NCBI RefSeq assembly: GCF_023653455.1 | Contig: NZ_JAKEDR010000052.1 | Span: 1 to 18,609 of the forward strand | Reading direction: 5' to 3' | DNA length: 18,609 nt | DNA from: Paraclostridium ghonii | GTDB taxonomy: Bacteria; Bacillota; Clostridia; Peptostreptococcales; Peptostreptococcaceae | Shown here: positions 14,099-18,609 of the stretch, in pieces | How the letters are laid out: each line of letters opens with the position of its first letter | Numbering within the stretch: the stretch's first letter is position 1 | Notes under the pieces: generated by a model | What the model saw: the letters and a program-made list of their open reading frames with translations, nothing else | Told to the model about the DNA's origin: nothing | The model's database searches: none | Translations under genes and position numbers: made by a program

Positions 14099-15271
14099 AT
14101 GAATTACAATTTTGACACTATAATTGATAGAAGCAACAACTTTGCAGCTAAATGGTCAGAGATGGATAAGAAGTACGGAACAAATGATCTTCTTCCTATG
14201 TGGGTAGCGGATATGGACTTTAAAGCAGCTCCTTGCATAATAGATGCTCTAAGAGACAGATTAGAACAAGGAATTTATGGATACACAACTAGACCAAATT
14301 CTTACAATGAATCAATTGTAAACTGGGTATCTAGAAGATTTGAATGGAATATAAAAAGTGAATGGTTAGTTTTTAGTCCAGGGGTTATTCCAACTATAAG
14401 CATATTAATACAAGAGCTTACTAATGAAGGCGATAAAATAATGATTCAAGAACCAGTATATAGTCCTTTCAATAGTGTAGTAAAAGATAATAAAAGAGAT
14501 TTAGTTATAAGTCCTCTAAAAAAATTAGAAGATGGAAACTATGTTATGGATTTTGAAGATATAGAATCTAAAATAAAAGATGTAAAATTATTTATACTTT
14601 GTAATCCTCATAATCCAGTAGGTAGAGTTTGGACAAAAGAAGAGTTAAAGCAATTAGGAGATATATGTATTAAACATAATGTAAAGGTTATCTCAGATGA
14701 AATACATAGTGATATAATTTTTAAAGGGTATAAACATACACCTTTTGCATCAATATGTAAAGAGTTTGAACAAAACAGCATTACATGTATGGCGCCTACT
14801 AAAACTTTTAATATTGCAGGGCTTCAAATGTCTCAAGTTATACTTCCTAATGAAGAAGACTATAAAATATTAGACTCAGCTTTTGCTAGAATAGATATTA
14901 GAAGAAATAATGCATTTAGTTTAGTTGCAACAGAAGCTGCTTATAATCATGGAGAAGATTGGCTAATAGATTATCTTGATTACTTAGAAGGAAATATGGA
15001 TTTTGCTGTTAAGTATATCGAAGAAAATATGCCTAAACTAAAAGTAAAAAAACCACAAGGAACTTATTTACTATGGGTAGACTTTAGTGAACTTGGATTA
15101 AGTGATGAAGAAGTCACTAAATTATTAGTAGAAAAAGCTAAGGTTGCATTAAATAATGGTCCTTCGTTTGGGATAGGAGGACAAGGATACCAAAGAATAA
15201 ATCTAGCTTGTCCTAGATCTATGGTTGAAGAAGGTTTAACAAGAATAAAAAATGCTATAGATTCATTATAA
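14099..15271 (+). CDS. patB: PatB/MalY-type PLP-dependent cystathionine beta-lyase/aminotransferase
   Basis: It is a fold-type I PLP enzyme, expected to cleave C-S bonds (cystathionine or cysteine to pyruvate, ammonia and a thiol or sulfide) in the cytosol. The 390-aa protein opens with FDTIIDRSNNFAAKWSEMDKKYG and LLPMWVADMDF, hallmarks of the MalY/PatB group. It carries CNPHNPVGR (168-176), ISDEIHSDI with the PLP-pyridine-binding D200, the Schiff-base lysine K235 in APTKTFNIAGLQ, and a C-terminal RINLACPR carboxylate-binding arginine. The start at ATG 14099 has GGAGG 9 nt upstream. It stands directly behind a sigma-54 promoter and 107 nt before an NhaC-type transporter. That combination suggests inducible amino acid, probably sulfur amino acid, breakdown. 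A plain aminotransferase role cannot be excluded from sequence alone, and MalY regulators look alike. Confidence 0.9.
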   Translation: MNYNFDTIIDRSNNFAAKWSEMDKKYGTNDLLPMWVADMDFKAAPCIIDALRDRLEQGIYGYTTRPNSYNESIVNWVSRRFEWNIKSEWLVFSPGVIPTISILIQELTNEGDKIMIQEPVYSPFNSVVKDNKRDLVISPLKKLEDGNYVMDFEDIESKIKDVKLFILCNPHNPVGRVWTKEELKQLGDICIKHNVKVISDEIHSDIIFKGYKHTPFASICKEFEQNSITCMAPTKTFNIAGLQMSQVILPNEEDYKILDSAFARIDIRRNNAFSLVATEAAYNHGEDWLIDYLDYLEGNMDFAVKYIEENMPKLKVKKPQGTYLLWVDFSELGLSDEEVTKLLVEKAKVALNNGPSFGIGGQGYQRINLACPRSMVEEGLTRIKNAIDSL

Positions 15272-15274
15272 AAA

Positions 15275-15316
15275 ATATGTGCCTCAAAAGGATAGAATAC
15301 TTATTTTGAGGCATAT
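15275..15316 (+). terminator. Hairpin between patB and nhaC, weak terminator or attenuator
   Basis: GCCTCAAAA (15281-15289) pairs perfectly with TTTTGAGGC (15304-15312). The stem extends by ATAT/ATAT (15275-15278 with 15313-15316) past a 2-nt bulge, with a 14-nt loop. There is no real T-run after it, so termination may be partial and some patB transcripts may continue into nhaC. Confidence 0.45.
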
Positions 15317-15329
15317 TATCTGATAAAAT

Positions 15330-15343
15330 TGAAAACGATATCA
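15330..15343 (+). promoter_or_regulatory. Catabolite-responsive element (cre, CcpA site) before nhaC
   Basis: TGAAAACGATATCA fits the Gram-positive cre consensus TGWAANCGNTNWCA at every position. It lies 36-49 nt before the nhaC start codon and after the patB hairpin, a place where bound CcpA would block transcription into nhaC or from a promoter there. No clear separate promoter was identified. Confidence 0.5.
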
Positions 15344-15378
15344 TCTTACGAATACTAAAATCGAAAGGAAATTATATC

Positions 15379-16827
15379 ATGAGTAGAAATATTGAAAAAA
15401 AGAAACCTACATTTACATTTGCAGTTTTAGTTATGCTTGCTATTATATCTTTAACGACAGTTGGGATGGTTGTATTTGAAGCATCTATAACAACTATGTT
15501 TTTATTATCATGGCTAATTGTTGTTCCGGCAGCGATGAAATTAGGTTATACGAATGCTGAGATAGAAGAATTTGGATTTTCTGTTGGAAAAGACGCATTT
15601 CAGTCTAACTTAATTATATTATCAGTTGGAGTACTTATTGCTGCATGGATAGCGGCAGGGACTATACCGACTATTGTATATAGTGGTCTTACTATAATAA
15701 CACCTAAGTACTTTTTACTAACAACATTAATAGTATGTTCTCTTACATCAATAGCAACAGGAACATCTTGGGGAACTTTAGGAACTTCAGGAATAGCATT
15801 AATGAGTATAGGAACAAGTATGGGAGTTCCAGCAGGGCTTACAGCTGGAGCTATTATATCAGGAGCATTCTTTGGAGATAAGATATCTCCTTTATCAGAT
15901 TCTACAAATTTAGCAGCAGCTGTTTGTAAGACGGATGTTATAACTCATATAAAACATATGATGTATACAACTGTTCCATCATATATAATATGTATTGTAT
16001 TATATACAGTTATAGGATTTAAATATGCAGATAACACAATAGATTACAATCAAATCAATGAAGTTATGACTGTATTAAAAGCTAATTTTAATATAGGATT
16101 TATTGCTTTACTACCTATAATATTTTTACTTATATTACTGTTATTACAAAAACCACCAATAGTATCAATATTGGCATCTGCTGTTCTTGGTGGAGCTATA
16201 GCTGTTTTCCAAGAAGGAGAAAAAATAGGAGATTTACTAAACTATATGCTTAATGGTTATTCTGTAGATACGGGACTTGAATATGCAGATAAATTATTAA
16301 ATCGTGGTGGAATGATGAGTATGGCAGAAACAGTACTTTTAGTATTTATAGTATTTGTTATTGCAGGTATACTTCAAAAAACAGGATTTCTTGAAGTTTT
16401 ATTACAGCCTATGATTGAAAAAATAGGAAATTCTAGAACAAAGTTGGTAGGAGCTACATTTATAACTAGTTACTTTGCAAATGCATTTAGCTCTTCTATG
16501 ATGTTCACATCAGTATTTGTAGGAACTATTATGTCACCTTTATATAAAGAATTTAAGTTAAAGCCAGAAAATCTATCAAGGATAATAGAAGATACAGCTA
16601 CACTTGGAGGGCCATTGATTCCTTGGAACTCTAATGCAATATTCTGTAGCCAAACATTAGGAGTTAGTCCATTCGAGTTTATACCATACTGCTTTTTAAG
16701 CTGGATAACTCCAATTATATCATTTACTTATGGGGTTACAGGATTCTCTATGAAAAAATATACAGATGAAGAACTTAAAGAGCTTGAAGAACTTGAAAAA
16801 CTTAAAATTGCAGATGCTGTACAATAA
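15379..16827 (+). CDS. nhaC: NhaC-family Na+/H+ antiporter or organic-substrate antiporter
   Basis: It is an integral membrane ion-coupled transporter of the NhaC (TC 2.A.35) family. The 482-aa protein has the family's usual length, about 11-12 hydrophobic segments, the motif FFGDKISPLSDSTNLAAAV near residues 165-183, and the C-terminal half with SRIIEDTATLGGPLIPWNSNAIF. The C-terminus ends in an acidic/lysine heptad-like tail (EELKELEELEKLK). NhaC members range from simple Na+/H+ antiporters to malate/lactate antiporters (MleN) and amino acid carriers such as the S-box-regulated MetT. Standing behind a cystathionine lyase gene, a sulfur amino acid or related substrate is at least as likely as pure Na+/H+ exchange. 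The start is ATG 15379 with GAAAGGAA 8 nt upstream. It is followed after 36 nt by a small membrane protein gene in the same transcript. Confidence 0.88.
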   Translation: MSRNIEKKKPTFTFAVLVMLAIISLTTVGMVVFEASITTMFLLSWLIVVPAAMKLGYTNAEIEEFGFSVGKDAFQSNLIILSVGVLIAAWIAAGTIPTIVYSGLTIITPKYFLLTTLIVCSLTSIATGTSWGTLGTSGIALMSIGTSMGVPAGLTAGAIISGAFFGDKISPLSDSTNLAAAVCKTDVITHIKHMMYTTVPSYIICIVLYTVIGFKYADNTIDYNQINEVMTVLKANFNIGFIALLPIIFLLILLLLQKPPIVSILASAVLGGAIAVFQEGEKIGDLLNYMLNGYSVDTGLEYADKLLNRGGMMSMAETVLLVFIVFVIAGILQKTGFLEVLLQPMIEKIGNSRTKLVGATFITSYFANAFSSSMMFTSVFVGTIMSPLYKEFKLKPENLSRIIEDTATLGGPLIPWNSNAIFCSQTLGVSPFEFIPYCFLSWITPIISFTYGVTGFSMKKYTDEELKELEELEKLKIADAVQ

Positions 16828-16863
16828 TATTTATAGATAAGTTAAATTAAAGGAGAGTTTGTT

Positions 16864-17139
16864 ATGGAATTTCATTACTATTATTTAATACAAGATATAC
16901 TAGGGGTATTACTAGCATTTTTAGGTTTTAGGATGAGTCTTTTATGTATAAAGATGATATCAATAAACAAACTTTCTAAAAATTCAATTTTGATTTTAAT
17001 TAAGTATATATTAATTTTATGTGCAGGTTTAAATTTATTATTAACTAGATTTGAAGTGAAAAATTGGCTTATAAGTATTTTAATAATTTTAGTTTCTATA
17101 ATTATTAAAAGTAAAGATGAATCAATTATAAGTAGATAA
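16864..17139 (+). CDS. Small membrane protein of unknown function
   Basis: This 91-residue protein has three predicted membrane segments: about residues 9-29 (IQDILGVLLAFLGFRMSLLC), 41-58 (SILILIKYILILCAGLNLL) and 67-83 (NWLISILIILVSIIIK). I recognise no family. AAAGGAGAG lies about 7 nt before ATG 16864, a strong translation signal, and the gene sits 36 nt after nhaC and just before a good terminator, so it is very likely the last gene of that transcript. A role as accessory subunit of the transporter is possible but only inferred from position. A 98-codon open frame on the opposite strand (16881-17177) runs through the terminator, has no ribosome binding site and is a shadow. Confidence 0.7.
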   Translation: MEFHYYYLIQDILGVLLAFLGFRMSLLCIKMISINKLSKNSILILIKYILILCAGLNLLLTRFEVKNWLISILIILVSIIIKSKDESIISR

Positions 17140-17142
17140 TAT

Positions 17143-17172
17143 AAAGAAGAGAATTTATTTCTCTTCTTTTTT
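17143..17172 (+). terminator. Rho-independent terminator of the patB-nhaC region
   Basis: AAAGAAGAGAA (17143-17153) pairs with TTCTCTTCTTT (17159-17169) around a 5-nt loop and ends in six T residues (17167-17172). Confidence 0.85.
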
Positions 17173-17327
17173 ATCATTAGGAACTAGATAGATAGGAGCT
17201 CAATAAAAGCTAATTTTTTATCACAGTTATTTTAATTTAAGAATTTACATATTATTTAATATATATATTAAATCTTAAAGTTAAAATTTATTAAAAATTT
17301 AAGACATATGTTAGAGGAGAGTAGAAT

Positions 17328-17828
17328 ATGGAAGTTAAGTTAGAAAAAATGAATTGTAAGTTATCTTGTTTTGAGGAGCTAGCTCCATTGGAGTATTTTA
17401 AACAATTAAACATATATCAAAATTTAAATTTTAATAGTAAAAACTTAGATATTTCAAATATAGATCATACAAATCCTAAAATAGAGGTACATTCAACTAA
17501 AATAATAGATACTAAAATTACAGAGAGCATAAAGGGTACATCATTAGAAGGTCAACATTTAAGTGGAAAAAATTTAATTGTAGTAGGAAATATAAATATG
17601 AACTTAATATTAGAGTATTTTACAAAAACAAAAAAAATAAAAAATATTAAAAAAAGAGACATTATCAATTTTAATATGCCTTTTAGTACATTTATTGTAA
17701 TACCAGCGGATACATGTAATACAGATACAGTAAACTTAAGGTATTTAATCGAAGATATAACTATTGCTAATATTAGCTTAAATCAAGTATTAGTAAGTGT
17801 TACTATGTTAATACAATATATAGATTAA
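17328..17828 (+). CDS. SPOCS (DUF3794) domain protein, probable spore-envelope protein
   Basis: This 166-aa protein consists largely of one SPOCS domain (DUF3794, as in the spore coat morphogenesis protein SipL). The best landmarks are KIIDTKITESIKGTSLEG at about 58-75, GKNLIVVGNINMNLILEY at 80-97 and the typical FNMPFSTFIVIP at 114-125. The N-terminal 50 residues are polar, Asn/Lys-rich and unassigned. It has no signal peptide or membrane segment. The start at ATG 17328 has AGAGGAG about 8 nt upstream. A second SPOCS-type gene follows 52 nt downstream, so the two are probably co-transcribed. By family, a mother-cell protein of the spore coat/cortex interface is likely, but SPOCS proteins also occur without a defined role. 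I found no convincing sporulation-sigma promoter in the 155 nt upstream. Confidence 0.7.
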   Translation: MEVKLEKMNCKLSCFEELAPLEYFKQLNIYQNLNFNSKNLDISNIDHTNPKIEVHSTKIIDTKITESIKGTSLEGQHLSGKNLIVVGNINMNLILEYFTKTKKIKNIKKRDIINFNMPFSTFIVIPADTCNTDTVNLRYLIEDITIANISLNQVLVSVTMLIQYID

Positions 17829-17880
17829 TGCTAAATTATAGAAAATATAATTAACTATACAAAAAAGAAAAGGTGATTTA

Positions 17881-18609
17881 ATGAGAGTTGTCAATGAGTG
17901 TAGAGTGGATTTTAAGTATAGACTAACTCATGATAGTCCATTAGTGACTAGAACAAATTTTAGCAATGTAGTATCAACGGACATAGTAAAAGATATGCTG
18001 AAGATAGAGAAATTTGTAGATAAAAAATGTACTTATGCATTTGATATATTAACGTATAGGATAGTTATAACTAACACTAGTAATTTTACAGCTACCAATA
18101 TATTTTTTAAAGATAAAATACCAAAGGGAACTATTTTTATAGAAAACTCAGTTCAAGTAGATGATACAAAAAAAAGATGTGCAAGACCGGATAAAGGATT
18201 TTATATAAATAAAATTAGTTATAGAAGTAGTGTAAATATAAAATTTAGAGTTATAGTTTTACCACTATGCTTTATTGAACCAATAACAAACTTTTCTATT
18301 ATACAACAAAACTATACTTATAATATAGAAAAAGAACCCGTTAAATTAAATATTAAGAGTAATATTGTAAGTAGTAACTTCGAAAATAAATTATTTAAAC
18401 AACTAAGTTTAGATAATAACATTAAGTTGAAAAAAAATATTTCAGAAATTATAAATTTTGAAGCTAATGCAAAAATATTAAATACAAAAATATTAGATAG
18501 TCCAATTAATAAGTCATATAAAAAAAATAAAGGAAATATGTGCAACTTATTAGTAATTGGATTTATAGAGTACAAAATATATTTCTTATCAGCTAGTAAA
18601 ACCAATAAC
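17881..18609 (+). CDS. DUF11-SPOCS fusion protein, 3'-truncated by the window edge
   Basis: The frame stays open from ATG 17881 to the last base (243 codons), so the gene continues outside the window. It starts MRVVNECRVDFKYRLTHDSP. Residues of about 52-135 form a DUF11-like repeat (YAFDILTYRIVITNTSNFTATNIFFKDKIPKGTIFIENSVQVD), a beta-sandwich found in surface and spore proteins. After a linker ending near 165, residues 190-243 (EIINFEANAKILNTKILDSPINKSYKKNKGNMCNLLVIGFIEYKIYFLSASKTNN) read like the first half of a SPOCS domain, although its usual G-Q-x-L-x-G-K-K segment is degenerate. AAAGGTGATT directly precedes the start. No signal peptide is visible. It is probably the partner of the preceding SPOCS gene. 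An opposite-strand open frame (18318-18605) is a shadow of this gene. Confidence 0.72.
   Translation, partial: MRVVNECRVDFKYRLTHDSPLVTRTNFSNVVSTDIVKDMLKIEKFVDKKCTYAFDILTYRIVITNTSNFTATNIFFKDKIPKGTIFIENSVQVDDTKKRCARPDKGFYINKISYRSSVNIKFRVIVLPLCFIEPITNFSIIQQNYTYNIEKEPVKLNIKSNIVSSNFENKLFKQLSLDNNIKLKKNISEIINFEANAKILNTKILDSPINKSYKKNKGNMCNLLVIGFIEYKIYFLSASKTNN

Noticed and set aside
17305..17313. CATATGTTA as a sigma-K -10 box for the first SPOCS gene
   Set aside because: Transcription would start at about 17320, inside or after the AGAGGAG ribosome binding site, leaving no usable leader. Another loose sigma-E-like word (CATATTAT, 17248-17255) lacks a convincing -35 element.
1..18609. CRISPR array, tRNA, rRNA, insertion sequence or prophage
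   Set aside because: I saw no regularly spaced repeats, no cloverleaf or rRNA signatures, and no transposase or phage structural genes. The only long repeat is the permease duplication.

Overview
The window is very AT-rich DNA, with A/T-ending codons, strong purine-rich ribosome binding sites and many hairpin terminators. Together with the gene content (electron-confurcating lactate dehydrogenase, MprF, PatB/NhaC, sporulation-type SPOCS proteins) this points to an anaerobic spore-forming Clostridia. A member of the Peptostreptococcaceae (Clostridioides/Paraclostridium-like) is my best guess; the species cannot be fixed from the sequence alone. All genes I support are on the + strand.

Lactate region (1-8706). 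A five-gene operon encodes lactate permease (306-1868), nickel-pincer lactate racemase LarA (1892-3166), EtfB (3183-3971), EtfA with an N-terminal ferredoxin-like domain (3986-5197) and an FAD-dependent lactate dehydrogenase (5209-6600). Gene gaps are only 11-23 nt. Together they import lactate, interconvert its stereoisomers and oxidise it to pyruvate by the Ldh-EtfAB electron-confurcation route known from Acetobacterium woodii. After a terminator comes a second permease gene (7035-8603), about 90% identical to the first. Its promoter and a putative operator are also duplicated. The sequence after the second permease resembles the sequence after the dehydrogenase, not that after the first permease. 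This suggests a whole-operon duplication followed by loss of the internal genes.

Middle region (8707-13891). It holds a short GC-rich island of unknown nature, a GH25 lysozyme with a C-terminal LysM domain and no signal peptide, a DUF975 membrane protein with an extra C-terminal domain, and a full-length MprF-type aminoacyl-lipid synthase/flippase. Each is followed by its own hairpin terminator, so these are mostly single-gene units.

Sulfur amino acid/transport region (14044-17172). A PatB/MalY-type PLP enzyme (cystathionine beta-lyase family) sits directly behind a very good sigma-54 (-24/-12) promoter. An NhaC-family antiporter with a consensus-matching CcpA cre-like box upstream follows, and then a 91-aa membrane protein of unknown function.

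End of window (17328-18609). Two genes encode SPOCS (DUF3794)-type proteins. The second is a DUF11-SPOCS fusion that runs off the window. They are probably spore-envelope related. I see no CRISPR array, tRNA, rRNA, insertion sequence or obvious prophage. The most interesting items are the duplicated lactate permease unit with its conserved regulatory block, the sigma-54 promoter before patB, the SPOCS/DUF11 gene pair and the GC-rich island at 8723-8768.
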